Assembly: GCF_003063505.1 (NCBI RefSeq)
Contig: NZ_NERW01000002.1
Span: 620,001 to 684,000 of the forward strand
Source of the DNA: Limnohabitans sp. T6-20
Lineage (GTDB): Bacteria; Pseudomonadota; Gammaproteobacteria; Burkholderiales; Burkholderiaceae_C
Direction of reading: 5' to 3'
DNA: 64,000 nt
The first letter of the stretch is position 1. Every line of letters begins with the position of its first letter. Under the pieces are notes generated by a model, which did no database searches, was not told the origin of the DNA, and worked only from the letters and a program-made list of their open reading frames with translations. Position numbers and translations under genes: made by a program. Of the stretch, positions 34,045 through 43,594 are shown piece by piece.

Positions 34045-34067
34045 TTGAGCGAAACCGCTGAAAAAGA

Positions 34068-34757
<690 letters not shown>

Positions 34758-34845
34758 TCAGGCAAGCCTGACACATATCTTTTTAAGAATATCACGCCTG
34801 CCTCTAAGCAGGCTTACGGTGGATTTGGAAAAAAATGGTGTCGGC

Positions 34846-35622
34846 TTAGCCCAGCAGCGCCCGCACCCGGGCCAGATCTTCAGGGGTGTCCACGCCGGGG
34901 CCGGGGGCCTGATCGGTCACATGCACCGCAATCCGGTGACCGTGCCACAGGGCGCGCAGTTGTTCCAGCGATTCCATGGTTTCAATCGGCGCGGGGGGCA
35001 GGGTCGGGAACAAGGCCAGAAAACCGGCGCGGTAGCCATAAATGCCAATGTGGCGCAGCGGTGCCGGGCTGGGCAGGGCCTTGAAGCCACCTGCGGCCTG
35101 GCCATCGCGCCACCAGGGAATCGGCGCGCGGCTGAAATACAGCGCCATCTGGCGCGCGTCCATGACCACTTTGACCACGTTGGGGTTGGTGAATTCTTCG
35201 AGCGTGCCAATGGCGTGTGCTGCGGTGCTCATGCTGGCTTCGGGGCGCTCGGTCAGCACGCGGGCCACATCGTTGATCAGGGCGGGCGGGATCAGGGGTT
35301 CGTCGCCCTGCACATTGACCACCACCGCATCGGCGGCCAGGCCCAGCAGTTGGCAGGCCTCGGCCAGGCGGTCGCTGCCGCTGACATGGTCTTGGCGGGT
35401 CAACAGTGCGCGCACGCCGTGGGCAGCACAGGCGGCCACGATGCTTTCGTCGTCAGCGGCCACCACCACTTGTGTGGCCTGCGACTGCAGGGCACGTTGC
35501 GCCACGCGCACGACCATGGGCAAACCGGCGATGTCGGCCAGCGGTTTGTTGGGCAAACGGCTGGACGCCAGACGCGCCGGAATGACCACGGTGAAGCCTT
35601 GCGGCTTGGCTGAATCGCTCAT
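34846..35622 (-). CDS. kdsB: 3-deoxy-manno-octulosonate cytidylyltransferase
   Basis: The 258-residue enzyme activates KDO to CMP-KDO for lipopolysaccharide core synthesis. It has the nucleotidyltransferase start [17 protein letters not shown], the [13 protein letters not shown] motif, and [14 protein letters not shown]. It lies 9 bp after the Trm112 gene and belongs with lpxK in envelope biogenesis. Confidence 0.97.
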   Translation of the reverse strand: MSDSAKPQGFTVVIPARLASSRLPNKPLADIAGLPMVVRVAQRALQSQATQVVVAADDESIVAACAAHGVRALLTRQDHVSGSDRLAEACQLLGLAADAVVVNVQGDEPLIPPALINDVARVLTERPEASMSTAAHAIGTLEEFTNPNVVKVVMDARQMALYFSRAPIPWWRDGQAAGGFKALPSPAPLRHIGIYGYRAGFLALFPTLPPAPIETMESLEQLRALWHGHRIAVHVTDQAPGPGVDTPEDLARVRALLG

Positions 35623-35631
35623 GGTGGGGCC

Positions 35632-35838
35632 TCAGAGCGGCGGGCGCAGGGCCGCGAGCTTGTCGATTTCTTCGTCGCTCAGGGTGCGGGCTTCGTTTTC
35701 CAGCAGGATCGGGATGCCATTGCGCACCGGATAGGCCAAGCGGGCGCTGCGCGAGAGCAGTTCTTGCCGCTCACGGTCGAAGTCGAGGGGGCCTTTGGTG
35801 ACGGGGCAGACCAGCAATTCAAGCAATTTGGTGTCCAT
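35632..35838 (-). CDS. Trm112-family small protein
   Basis: The 68-residue protein has the Trm112/YcaR form: [21 protein letters not shown], then [22 protein letters not shown]. The second CxxC-like zinc pair is degenerate, with one Cys only. In bacteria the gene is often found between lpxK and kdsB, as here. Its role is unknown; eukaryotic Trm112 activates methyltransferases. Confidence 0.93.
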   Translation of the reverse strand: MDTKLLELLVCPVTKGPLDFDRERQELLSRSARLAYPVRNGIPILLENEARTLSDEEIDKLAALRPPL

Positions 35839-35898
35839 GTGGCCAATGATACCGGTCCCAATGCCTGTGGGGCGGCTGCAGGGGAGAACCCAAACATG

Positions 35899-36903
35899 TC
35901 AGCGCGGCAGAAGTTGCGCGATGCGGGCGTCCAGCGAAGACCAGAAAGCCGCTTCGGGCGTGATCACCAAGGGCACGGCCAAGGCAGCGGGCTCGTGCGG
36001 CCACAGTTTGGCCGCGTCTTTTTCGGTGCACAGCAAAGTGCGGCCGGTATTCGCCGTTGTCCAGTCCTGGAAATCATGGTGGTCGGGCAGGGCGATGGTG
36101 TGTGCCAAAGTCAGGCCTGCTTGGCGCAGCATCCCGAAAAAAGCTTCAGGCCGGGCCAGTCCGGCCACGGCATCGACCGCTTGGCCTTTCAGCGTGCTCA
36201 GCGCCACGCGTCGGCCATCTGCGCCCACAGCATGGTCAGCCAACTGACGCTGGGCCCGGTACCCGCCCATCCCTGCGTTGTCCGAAAGCTGAGGGCCCGT
36301 GTGCAACACCCAGTCCACCGGGCGCGGCCAGGTTTCGCGCAAAGGCCCTGCGGGCAACAGCCAACCGTTGCCCACGCCGCGTTCGTCCATCACGCAAATT
36401 TCGAGGTCGCGGGCCAAAGCCCAATGTTGCAAACCGTCGTCACAGATCAGGATTTGCACATCCGGATGCGCCTGCAACAAGCCCTGCGCCGCATCGGCCC
36501 TGGCGTGAGCCACCCAAACGGGCACGCCTGTGGCTTGGTGAATCAACAAGGGCTCATCCCCTACATCCAGCGGGCGGCTGTCGTGTGCCACGGCGCGCAC
36601 ATGCTGGGTATGCCGTCCGTGGCCTCGCGAAATCACGCCCACCCGCCAGCCTTGGGCCAGCAAGTGCTTGGCCAAGGCGATGGTGACGGGTGTTTTGCCT
36701 GCGCCACCTGCGACCACGTTGCCCACCACGATCACCAAAGCCGGCACACGCCGGGTTTTGAAGACGCCTGCGGCGTAGCCCCATCGCCGCAGCGCCATCA
36801 GCATGCCGTAAACAGCGGCGATCGGACGCAAGGCCCAAGCCACGGGGCCGCGTTGGGCCCATTCACGCGGCAAGCGCTGATGCAAAAAGGTGGACAAGCC
36901 CAT
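35899..36903 (-). CDS. lpxK: Tetraacyldisaccharide 4'-kinase
   Basis: The 334-residue membrane-associated kinase phosphorylates the lipid A precursor at the 4' position. An N-terminal hydrophobic helix is followed by the Walker A VVAGGAGKTPVT and by GHGRHTQHVRAVAHDS and ILICDDGLQHWALARDLEI, the LpxK signatures. The ATG at 36903 is 5 bp after the exbD stop. A TTG at 36912 overlapping that stop is possible. Confidence 0.95.
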   Translation of the reverse strand: MGLSTFLHQRLPREWAQRGPVAWALRPIAAVYGMLMALRRWGYAAGVFKTRRVPALVIVVGNVVAGGAGKTPVTIALAKHLLAQGWRVGVISRGHGRHTQHVRAVAHDSRPLDVGDEPLLIHQATGVPVWVAHARADAAQGLLQAHPDVQILICDDGLQHWALARDLEICVMDERGVGNGWLLPAGPLRETWPRPVDWVLHTGPQLSDNAGMGGYRAQRQLADHAVGADGRRVALSTLKGQAVDAVAGLARPEAFFGMLRQAGLTLAHTIALPDHHDFQDWTTANTGRTLLCTEKDAAKLWPHEPAALAVPLVITPEAAFWSSLDARIAQLLPR

Positions 36904-36908
36904 GCCGA

Positions 36909-37331
36909 TCAAGAGCCCGGTGTTTCGGCCGATTGGGCCGCAAAAGTGATTTTGGACAAACCGCTGCGGCGTGCCGCTTCCATCGCGTTGATGACGTTCT
37001 GGTGCGTGGCCGATGCGTCGGCGCTGATGACCAGCATCGCGTCCTTGTCGGCCAGTGGCGTCAAAACCGACACCAAGGCCCCCACCGAACTGCCCCCAAC
37101 GGGCGATTTGTTGACCGCATATTGGCCTTGTGAGGTGATCGTCAGCACGATCTGGCGTGGCCGCTGGCTGGGTGGGTTGGCATCGGCCACGGGCAGGTTC
37201 AGCTGGATCTCGGTCAGGCGTGACCAGGTGGTGGTCAACATCAAAAAGATCAGCACGACCAGCAGCACGTCAATGAACGGGATCAGGTTGATCTCCGGCT
37301 CCGGCGAGGTAGATCTGGGTTTGAAGTTCAC
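36909..37331 (-). CDS. exbD: ExbD/TolR-family transport energiser
   Basis: The 140-residue protein has one N-terminal membrane helix with the channel Asp (EINLIPFIDVLLVVLIFLMLT) and a periplasmic domain (IQLNLPVADANPPSQRP, IVLTITSQGQYAVN). With ExbB it couples the proton gradient to TonB-dependent uptake. It lies 9 bp after exbB. It could be called TolR, but no tol genes are adjacent. Confidence 0.93.
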   Translation of the reverse strand: MNFKPRSTSPEPEINLIPFIDVLLVVLIFLMLTTTWSRLTEIQLNLPVADANPPSQRPRQIVLTITSQGQYAVNKSPVGGSSVGALVSVLTPLADKDAMLVISADASATHQNVINAMEAARRSGLSKITFAAQSAETPGS

Positions 37332-37340
37332 AAGCAGCCT

Positions 37341-37958
37341 TTAAGCGCGCAAACGGGCCAGATGCCGGGCGAAGGTCTCGGTGGCCACTTCCATGGCCAG
37401 CACATGGCGGTCCACCAAGGCCCGGAAGTAACGCCAGAACATCAGGGAGGGGATGGCCACGATCAAGCCAAAGGCCGTGTTGTAAAGCGCCACCGATATG
37501 CCGTGCGCCAGCAAGGCGGGCTGGTTGCTCGACGCTGTGTGGGCCCCAAAAATGTCGATCATGCCGACCACCGTGCCCAGCAAACCCAGCAGGGGGGCGG
37601 CTGAGGCGATGGTGGCCAAAGCGGGCAGGTAGCGCTCCAGTTGCTGAGCCGCCAAGCGCCCGGCCATCTGCATGCTCGACTGCAAGTCTGCGTCAGAGGC
37701 CTTGGGGTTTTCTTGCAAGCAACGCAGCCCGCTGGCCAAGACCGGCCCCATGACACCCGCTTGGTCCAGCTTTTGGATCATCTCTTGGGCCGGAACACCG
37801 CGTTGCGTGGCCTCAATGGTCTGCGCGAGGATGTTGGCGGGCACGACTTTGTCGTCTTGCAGTTGAACCCAGCGCTCCAGAACCAAAGCGAGGGCCAGAA
37901 CGGAGCAAAGGATCAGCGGCCAAATGGGCCAACCTGCGGCTTGTATGATGGACAACAA
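37341..37958 (-). CDS. exbB: ExbB/TolQ-family proton channel
   Basis: The 205-residue protein has three membrane helices and the family core ERYLPALATIASAAPLLGLLGTVVGMIDIFG and SVALYNTAFGLIVAIPSLMFWRYF. It forms the proton channel with ExbD. No ATG is available at the front: the frame begins TTG TTG at 37958. A strong GGAAGG lies 10 nt upstream, so a TTG start is likely. The TonB-dependent receptor at 40.7 kb could be a client. Confidence 0.93.
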   Translation of the reverse strand: MLSIIQAAGWPIWPLILCSVLALALVLERWVQLQDDKVVPANILAQTIEATQRGVPAQEMIQKLDQAGVMGPVLASGLRCLQENPKASDADLQSSMQMAGRLAAQQLERYLPALATIASAAPLLGLLGTVVGMIDIFGAHTASSNQPALLAHGISVALYNTAFGLIVAIPSLMFWRYFRALVDRHVLAMEVATETFARHLARLRA

Positions 37959-38312
37959 AAAAATACCTTCCAGTTTTTCGGCCTCGAAAGAGGCTGATTA
38001 TCGGCGAATGCCCTGGCTTTGTGAGAGATGGGCCCCGGTGCTGGCAAGAGACCGCTGTTTCTGTGGATAACTTTGTGAAGAACTTGGCTTTTCGCTTTGT
38101 TCAGCATACTCAGGTATATATAAATTATTTGAAATTTGACCGGTTATTTTAAAAAAGTTAAATGAAATCAATGACTTGCGAATGCTTTTTTCTGTCGCTT
38201 GTTTCGCCTTTGCGCCATCCCGCGTTGGGCTTGGCTTGTGGAGTACTTCTGCCCACCCGGTGTGGGTTTGACGCCTGAAAGTCCCTTCAAACGCTGATGA
38301 AACCTCAATGCC
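37959..38312. other. Divergent intergenic region between exbB and xseA
   Basis: These 354 bp hold no convincing gene. There is a small hairpin GCCTC-GAAA-GAGGC (37981-37994) in the exbB leader. An AT-rich stretch at 38095-38175 contains TATATATAAATTATTT and probably carries promoters for one or both genes. A perfect sigma-28 minus-10 (TTATCGGC, 37998-38005) has no matching minus-35. Confidence 0.5.
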
Positions 38313-39668
38313 ATGCCCCCCATTGACGATTTGAAGCCCCGTGCGTGGACAGTTTCCGCGCTGTGCCACGCTGTGGCTGACAGCTTGGATGCCCAGTTCA
38401 ATCCTGTCGCGGTGCGCGGCGAAATTTCGGGCTTCTCGCGCGCGGCCAGTGGGCATTGCTATTTTTCGATCAAGGACGACACGGGGCAAATCCGCTGCGC
38501 CATGTTCCGCCGGGCCGCCAGTTTGGTGGATTTTTCGCCTCGCGATGGCGAGCTGGTCGAGGTGCGGGGCCGCTTGGGGGTGTATGAGGCCCGGGGCGAT
38601 TTGCAATTGATTGTTGAGTCGATGAGCCGGGCGGGGCAGGGGGCGCTGTTCGAGCAATTTTTGCGGCTCAAGGCCAAATTGGAGGCCGAAGGCCTGTTCG
38701 ATCCAGCGCTCAAGCGCGAATTGCCAGCGCAGCCCCGTGCCATTGGCGTGGTGACCTCGCTGGGCGCAGCCGCCTGGCACGATGTGGTCACCGCCTTGCA
38801 ACGGCGCGTGCCGCACATTCCGGTGTTGATGGCGCCAGCCTTGGTGCAAGGGGCAGGCGCAGCAGCCACCTTGGCGCAAGCCCTGCAAAGCCTGTATGCC
38901 TTCACGGCCGAAGACAACCCGCTGAGCCCGCCTGTGGATGTGATTCTGTTGGTGCGTGGCGGCGGTTCGATGGAAGACCTGTGGTCTTTCAATGACGAAA
39001 ATCTGGCGCGGGTGATCGCCCAAAGCCCGGTGCCGCTCATTTGTGGCGTGGGCCACGAGACCGATTTCACCATCGCCGACTTTGTGGCCGATGTGCGCGC
39101 CCCCACGCCCACGGCCGCTGCCGAGATGGCCGCGACAGACCGGGGTGTGGGCCTGGAGGCTTTGAGCGTGCTGGAGCACCGATTGACCCGGGGCCTGCTG
39201 CGCCAGCAAGACCGGCAGGCCCAGCGTCTGGACAGTGTGGCTGCCCGTCTGGGCGTGGGGCTGGCGCGCCAGCAAGATCGCCAAGCCCAGCGCCTGAGCG
39301 CCATCGCCGCCCGTTTGAGCCGCCCGCAAGCCTTGCTCGGCCAGCACCGGCAGTGGCTGGACCAATTGGCGCACCGTTTGCAAGCGGGTGTGCAAAGCGA
39401 GTTGACCGACAGTGGCCACCAGTTGGAACGCCTGAATGACCGTTTGGGCTTCAACCAGGGCCAGCAGGTGCAGCAACGCGCCCAACGCCTGGAGCGTGCC
39501 GCTTTGCGTTTGACGTCGGTGGACCCGCGTCAGGTGCTCGAGCGGGGTTACGCCTGGCTGAGCGATGCGCATGGTCAGGCCCTGACACACGCCGCCCAGT
39601 TTCAGCCAGGCCAGGCGGTTCGGGCGACGCTGGCTGACGGCGAAGTGCCCTTGAAAGTACAGGGCTGA
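38313..39668 (+). CDS. xseA: Exodeoxyribonuclease VII large subunit
   Basis: The 451-residue nuclease subunit has an N-terminal OB-fold (WTVSALCHAVADSL, VRGEISGFSRAASGHCYFSIKD), the catalytic domain (QPRAIGVVTSLGAAAWHDVVTAL, VDVILLVRGGGSMEDLWSFNDE, CGVGHETDFTIADFVADVRAPTPTAAAEM) and a coiled coil (280-400) with repeated LRQQDRQAQRL and LARQQDRQAQRL units. It ends with a short C-terminal barrel. xseB is not adjacent. Confidence 0.97.
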   Translation: MPPIDDLKPRAWTVSALCHAVADSLDAQFNPVAVRGEISGFSRAASGHCYFSIKDDTGQIRCAMFRRAASLVDFSPRDGELVEVRGRLGVYEARGDLQLIVESMSRAGQGALFEQFLRLKAKLEAEGLFDPALKRELPAQPRAIGVVTSLGAAAWHDVVTALQRRVPHIPVLMAPALVQGAGAAATLAQALQSLYAFTAEDNPLSPPVDVILLVRGGGSMEDLWSFNDENLARVIAQSPVPLICGVGHETDFTIADFVADVRAPTPTAAAEMAATDRGVGLEALSVLEHRLTRGLLRQQDRQAQRLDSVAARLGVGLARQQDRQAQRLSAIAARLSRPQALLGQHRQWLDQLAHRLQAGVQSELTDSGHQLERLNDRLGFNQGQQVQQRAQRLERAALRLTSVDPRQVLERGYAWLSDAHGQALTHAAQFQPGQAVRATLADGEVPLKVQG

Positions 39669-40001
39669 TCGCGTCAATGAGAGATGCCTTGTCTTTGTGG
39701 GAGGCTGCCCCTGCAGCCGAATGCCTGCATGGGCTGAGGCCGATTTTGGGGATGTGGGTAAGCCATCATGGGTCGGGGCCTAGGCACCTCATGAGGGAGT
39801 ACCCAAAATCGGTGCCCAGGCCCCGGCCCATGACGGCGATGGACAGCGTGAGCTCTTCAAAATCGGTTTCTGGGCATTAGCCCACGACGGCGATAGCCGG
39901 GTTGACGGCGTTTTCAGTGACCTGCTGCGCCAAAGGGCGATCGCTCAGCCCCTAAAATGCACGGGTCTACCCTCAACCCGCAACAACAAAAGGACACCCT
40001 C
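39669..40001. repeat. Intergenic region rich in inverted and direct repeats between xseA and sodB
   Basis: These 333 bp contain no gene. A REP-like palindrome lies at 39697-39720. Two interleaved inverted repeats follow: CCGATTTTGGG (39740-39750) with CCCAAAATCGG (39802-39812), and 39770-39787 with 39812-39829 (16 of 18 complementary). A 37-bp direct repeat occurs at 39804-39840 and 39858-39894, each running from CAAAATCGGT to GACGGCGAT. A TAAAAT at about 39953 may be the sodB minus-10. Confidence 0.7.
39697..39720 (+). repeat. REP-like palindrome, single copy
   Basis: GTGGGAGGCTGC-CCCT-GCAGCC-GA has the conserved GTGGGAG head and a GGCTGC/GCAGCC stem. It is nearly identical to 48398-48421, with a compensating base-pair change in the stem. 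Confidence 0.7.
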
Positions 40002-40583
40002 ATGGAACACACCTTGCCCGCACTGCCTTATGCGATCGATGCTTTGGCCCCCCATTACAGCCAAGAAACTCTGGAGTTTCACCACGGCAAGCACCACAAC
40101 GCTTATGTGGTGAACCTGAACAACCTGCAAAAAGGCACTGAATTCGAGAGCATGTCCCTCGAAGAGATCATCAAGAAGTCCAGCGGCGGCATTTACAACA
40201 ACTCTGCCCAAATCTGGAACCACACCTTCTTCTGGAACTGCATGAAGCCCCAAGGCGGCGGTGAGCCCACAGGCGCTTTGGCCACAGCCATCAACGCCAA
40301 GTTCGGCAGCTACGCCGCTTTCAAAGAAGCCTTCGTCAAGAGCGCCGTGGGCAACTTCGGCTCCGGCTGGACATGGCTGGTCAAGAAAGCCGACGGCTCG
40401 GTGGACATCGTCAACATGGGCGCTGCCGGCACACCACTGACCACTGGCGACACCGCTTTGTTGACTGTGGACGTGTGGGAACACGCCTACTACATCGACT
40501 ACCGCAACATGCGCCCCAAGTTTGTTGAGACTTTCCTCGACAAGTTGGTGAACTGGTCGTTTGCTGAGAAGAACTTCGCCTGA
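40002..40583 (+). CDS. sodB: Superoxide dismutase [Fe]
   Basis: The 193-residue enzyme converts superoxide to peroxide and oxygen. Metal ligands are visible: His27 (LEFHHGKHH), His in [10 protein letters not shown], and Asp and His in [11 protein letters not shown]. The GSGWTWLV and GGGEP segments fit the iron type. An AGGAC lies 7 nt before the ATG at 40002; a longer frame to 39957 is unlikely. Confidence 0.97.
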   Translation: MEHTLPALPYAIDALAPHYSQETLEFHHGKHHNAYVVNLNNLQKGTEFESMSLEEIIKKSSGGIYNNSAQIWNHTFFWNCMKPQGGGEPTGALATAINAKFGSYAAFKEAFVKSAVGNFGSGWTWLVKKADGSVDIVNMGAAGTPLTTGDTALLTVDVWEHAYYIDYRNMRPKFVETFLDKLVNWSFAEKNFA

Positions 40584-40602
40584 TCGACGGTTTCTTCAAG
40601 TC

Positions 40603-40628
40603 AAAAAGCCCGCTGATGCGGGCTTTTT
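40603..40628. terminator. Bidirectional terminator between sodB and the TonB receptor gene
   Basis: AAAAAGCCCGC-TGAT-GCGGGCTTTTT is a perfect 11-bp stem with T runs on both sides. It lies between the convergent sodB and receptor genes. Confidence 0.9.
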
Positions 40629-40658
40629 GCTGGGTGCAGACCTTGTGAGCGGCTGGAT

Positions 40659-43265
40659 TCAGAACTTGTAGTTGATCCGCAGCTTCAGGCTGCGTCCTGC
40701 GTAGTCGGCATACCTTGTGTCCACGCCATTGGGTCCGTTGCTGCTGATTAGTGCGAGACGAACGGGTGGCTGTTTGTCCAGCGCATTGCTCAAGAGTGCT
40801 TGCCACGTCCAATGTGGGCCCCGTCGCCATTGGACGCCCAGCCCCAGAGTCCAAAATCCAGGCACCTTCCGGTTCAGGGTTTGGTAGCTGTCGGTACTGA
40901 AATCATAGGCATCGAAGGTTTCCAGATTTCCGGACAGATGGTCTACAAAGCCACTCAGGGACAGGCCGTTGGCCATGTCGTAGCCCAGCATGACGCGGGT
41001 TTTGAAACGTGGCACAGCCTGCCCCGTTTTGGTATTGAGTTCGCCCAACTCATTGTTCCAGGGGCCCGTGGGGCTGTCCTGGTGTCGTGCTTTCAAATAC
41101 TGGGTGACCTGAATTTGGCTCCTCAGGATGGCCTGGTCCAGTGGGTGACGAGACGTCCAGTGCCAATCGATGCCTTGCAGCTGTTTACGGCCCAAATTGA
41201 GGTTTTCTTGCGTGATCCGTTGGCTGCCGTCTTCTTGCGTTCGGATGTAGCGGGCACGCCATTCGGGATTTTCTTGGATGCTTTGCGTTGAAAGGATGCC
41301 AAAACTGTTGTTGACATCGAGTCGCCACCAGTCTGCACCCAAAATCCACTGGGCCGAGGGCTGCCACTGCACACCCAATTGATGTAATCGTGACTTTTCG
41401 GGCTGAAGCTGCGGATTGCCCCGCGCAAAGGCCTGAATGGCGTTCCCACCGGTGATGTCTGGTGCATAGCCTATAAACCCTTCCGAGTCATTGACTTGGG
41501 CTAGTGATGGGGCCCTGAATCCGTTGCCTGTGGATGCCCGTAAAAACCATGCTGGCGTGAGCTGCCATTTCGCCCCCAGTTTGCCGGTGTTGGCTTTGCC
41601 GAAATCGGAATAGTGGTCTTGGCGAAGGGATGCCGTGGCCTCTATGGTCTCAGCCAAAGGAACCTGCAGCTCAAAATGGGCCGCCAGGACTTGGCGGTTG
41701 CCTGACATGTCGGGTGACCTGCTGGTGTTCCAAAAACGCTGCGCAAACGATTCCCGCCGCCAGTTGAGCCCGGTGCCGAGCATCCAGGGGCCGTGTGCCC
41801 CTTCAAAAATTTCTTTAGACGCCAGCCATTCCAGACTTTGTTGGCGTGTCCAGCCAGACTCTACCCACCTTGAGGAGCCATCCCACAAGGAGTTCAGCCG
41901 GGCTCGGGTGGCAGGACTGTATTGGTTCGGATCGGTCAGCAGTTCTTCTTTGCTTAGTCCTAAGCTTGCGAAATCATTGTCGGTCAGCCAGCCGTTGCCA
42001 GACATGCGGCGGTCGACCCTGTGCTGGCCGGTAAATGCCGATAGCACGTAATCCCAATCTTGCCACTGACCTTTGAGTCCCAAGGAAAGCCGGTGGCTTT
42101 GGTTCAGATCTTGCGAAGTGATGGGACCTAAAGTGTCTGCACTGAACAATGCGCCTTCGTCGTTGGGCAATGCAATGTCGGCCAAAGCCGGTGGCCTATA
42201 GCCGTAATTCAAGGTTTGTCTGGTCAGCTGGATCTCGCCCCAAATCGCGTGCTGCGCGTTCATGGACCACTGCGCCTGTGCCAGCAGCTGGTGACGATCG
42301 GTCTGCGGATAAAGGCTCAACCAGCGCTGCCGATTGCTCCAGCATTCAGCTCCACTGGACCAAGGCAGGTTGTAAAAATGGGGGGCACAAGTGCCGGGGC
42401 CTTGTCCGGGGTGGGGTTGAATTTGGCCATGGGCATCGACGATGTTGGCCGGAGCCCCGTAGGGACTTGCATATTCAGCGCCCACCCATAATTCTCGCCC
42501 ACCGACCAGAATGCTGCGGGCTGCTTGTGCGCTGGCGGGCCTGGCACCTGCGCTAACGGCGTCTTGCTTGGCGCTTTGCCAGTTGAGCTGAAAGCTGTAG
42601 CCGTCGCGGTCAAACTGGCCATGGCCCCAAGCCAAGTCAAACTGCCTGGATTGGCCGCCCGGATGCTGCGGTTTACCTTCTTCCACACTCAGGTGGCTTT
42701 GCGGGCGTTCTGATCTGGTCACCACATTGATGACGCCCGCCAAGGCATCTGAACCATAGCGGCTGGATGCGCCAGAGGCCATCACTTCGATCCGCTCCAC
42801 GGCACTGAGCGGAACAAAGCCCAAATCAACCGCAGCGCGTTCGCCCCAAAGCGTTTGCAAGCCGTAACTGGGCAGTCTGCGGCCATTGAGCAAGACCAGG
42901 GTGCCGTGGGGCAGACCATGTAAAGCAGCTGTATTGGGTCCGCCAAGGATCGTGCTGGCCAGTTGGCCATGGTTCTGGAAGTTGAGCTGGTCGGCCATGC
43001 TCTGGATGGCTTCGTCTAGGCTGCTCAGTCCACGACGGTGGATGTCCTGGCGGGTCAGGATGCGCAGCGGCATGCTGGCCTTGGACTCCCGTTGCAAGAT
43101 GGCAGAACCGATGATCTCCACCTTCTCAAACTGACGGTACTCCTTAGGCGGGGCACTGGGCTCCTGCTCTGTCTGTGCCAGCGCGCTCACCGACGAAGTG
43201 AGCATTGTGCAGGCCATGCCCAAGGCACAGACACCTTGGGCTCCCATGTTTGCAGGTTGTTGCAC
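40659..43265 (-). CDS. TonB-dependent outer-membrane receptor
   Basis: The 868-residue receptor has a signal peptide (to about residue 31, SALAQT), a plug domain (KVEIIGSAILQ as TonB-box-like start, MPLRILTRQDIHRRGLSSLDEAI, GTLVLLNGRRLPSYGLQ, ASSRYGSDALAGVINVVT) and a C-terminal 22-strand barrel ending in KLRINYKF. The ligand is not readable; the plug resembles the large CirA/BtuB-like group. sodB and exbBD nearby fit a metal or siderophore substrate, but that is inference. It may begin at a later start in the signal region. Confidence 0.93.
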   Translation of the reverse strand: MQQPANMGAQGVCALGMACTMLTSSVSALAQTEQEPSAPPKEYRQFEKVEIIGSAILQRESKASMPLRILTRQDIHRRGLSSLDEAIQSMADQLNFQNHGQLASTILGGPNTAALHGLPHGTLVLLNGRRLPSYGLQTLWGERAAVDLGFVPLSAVERIEVMASGASSRYGSDALAGVINVVTRSERPQSHLSVEEGKPQHPGGQSRQFDLAWGHGQFDRDGYSFQLNWQSAKQDAVSAGARPASAQAARSILVGGRELWVGAEYASPYGAPANIVDAHGQIQPHPGQGPGTCAPHFYNLPWSSGAECWSNRQRWLSLYPQTDRHQLLAQAQWSMNAQHAIWGEIQLTRQTLNYGYRPPALADIALPNDEGALFSADTLGPITSQDLNQSHRLSLGLKGQWQDWDYVLSAFTGQHRVDRRMSGNGWLTDNDFASLGLSKEELLTDPNQYSPATRARLNSLWDGSSRWVESGWTRQQSLEWLASKEIFEGAHGPWMLGTGLNWRRESFAQRFWNTSRSPDMSGNRQVLAAHFELQVPLAETIEATASLRQDHYSDFGKANTGKLGAKWQLTPAWFLRASTGNGFRAPSLAQVNDSEGFIGYAPDITGGNAIQAFARGNPQLQPEKSRLHQLGVQWQPSAQWILGADWWRLDVNNSFGILSTQSIQENPEWRARYIRTQEDGSQRITQENLNLGRKQLQGIDWHWTSRHPLDQAILRSQIQVTQYLKARHQDSPTGPWNNELGELNTKTGQAVPRFKTRVMLGYDMANGLSLSGFVDHLSGNLETFDAYDFSTDSYQTLNRKVPGFWTLGLGVQWRRGPHWTWQALLSNALDKQPPVRLALISSNGPNGVDTRYADYAGRSLKLRINYKF

Positions 43266-43294
43266 GGCTCAAGACTTAGCGATGTCTGTTCCGC

Positions 43295-43516
43295 TTATTT
43301 GCAATTTTTATCGTTAGGGAACTTGCAGGGCACCAACTTGAGAGATGCAGCAGGTGCAGGCGCAGCTGCTGCCACAGGTTCAGCTGCAGCGGTCGCTTCC
43401 GTGGTGACTTTCTGGGCGTCTTTGGCTTGCGTTTCGGTTGTTTTGCTGGGGACATCGCAAGCGGACAAAACGAACAAACTGACCAAGCCAGCGAGGTAAA
43501 TTGAAAGTGCTTTCAT
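43295..43516 (-). CDS. Small Ala-rich lipoprotein of unknown function
   Basis: The 73-residue protein begins at the ATG at 43516 (AGGAG 6 nt upstream). Its signal peptide ends in the lipobox LSAC (Cys20), MKALSIYLAGLVSLFVLSAC. The mature part is Ala/Thr-rich and ends with two cysteines (VPCKFPNDKNCK). It is a short exported lipoprotein; I know no close family. The SD lies within a perfect 8-bp hairpin directly before the start codon. Confidence 0.75.
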   Translation of the reverse strand: MKALSIYLAGLVSLFVLSACDVPSKTTETQAKDAQKVTTEATAAAEPVAAAAPAPAASLKLVPCKFPNDKNCK

Positions 43517-43518
43517 GC

Positions 43519-43540
43519 GGATCTCCTGTTGTGGAGATCC
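43519..43540 (-). promoter_or_regulatory. Hairpin that sequesters the ribosome-binding site of the small lipoprotein gene
   Basis: On the transcript GGAUCUCC-ACAACA-GGAGAUCC forms a perfect 8-bp stem with a 6-nt loop. The second arm is the SD (GGAG), 2 nt before the AUG at 43516. Base pairing would block ribosome access and could make translation temperature- or factor-dependent. Confidence 0.75.
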
Positions 43541-43557
43541 AATGTTATTACTTAAAT

Positions 43558-43583
43558 ACACATAAATCAATAAATTTATGTGT
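43558..43583. repeat. AT-rich inverted repeat between the SDR and lipoprotein genes
   Basis: ACACATAAAT and ATTTATGTGT pair perfectly over 10 bp around CAATAA. It lies 11 bp past the SDR stop and upstream of the lipoprotein gene, and could be an operator or a weak terminator. Confidence 0.6.
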
Positions 43584-43594
43584 AAGAGATAAAT

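Noticed and set aside
37998..38005. A perfect sigma-28 minus-10 (GCCGATAA on the minus strand) upstream of exbB
   Set aside because: The region 11 nt upstream has only 2 of 8 minus-35 matches, and exbB is not a late flagellar gene.
37998..39677. A 559-codon frame antisense to xseA
   Set aside because: xseA has all its domains on the plus strand; the antisense product is an artefact of codon bias.
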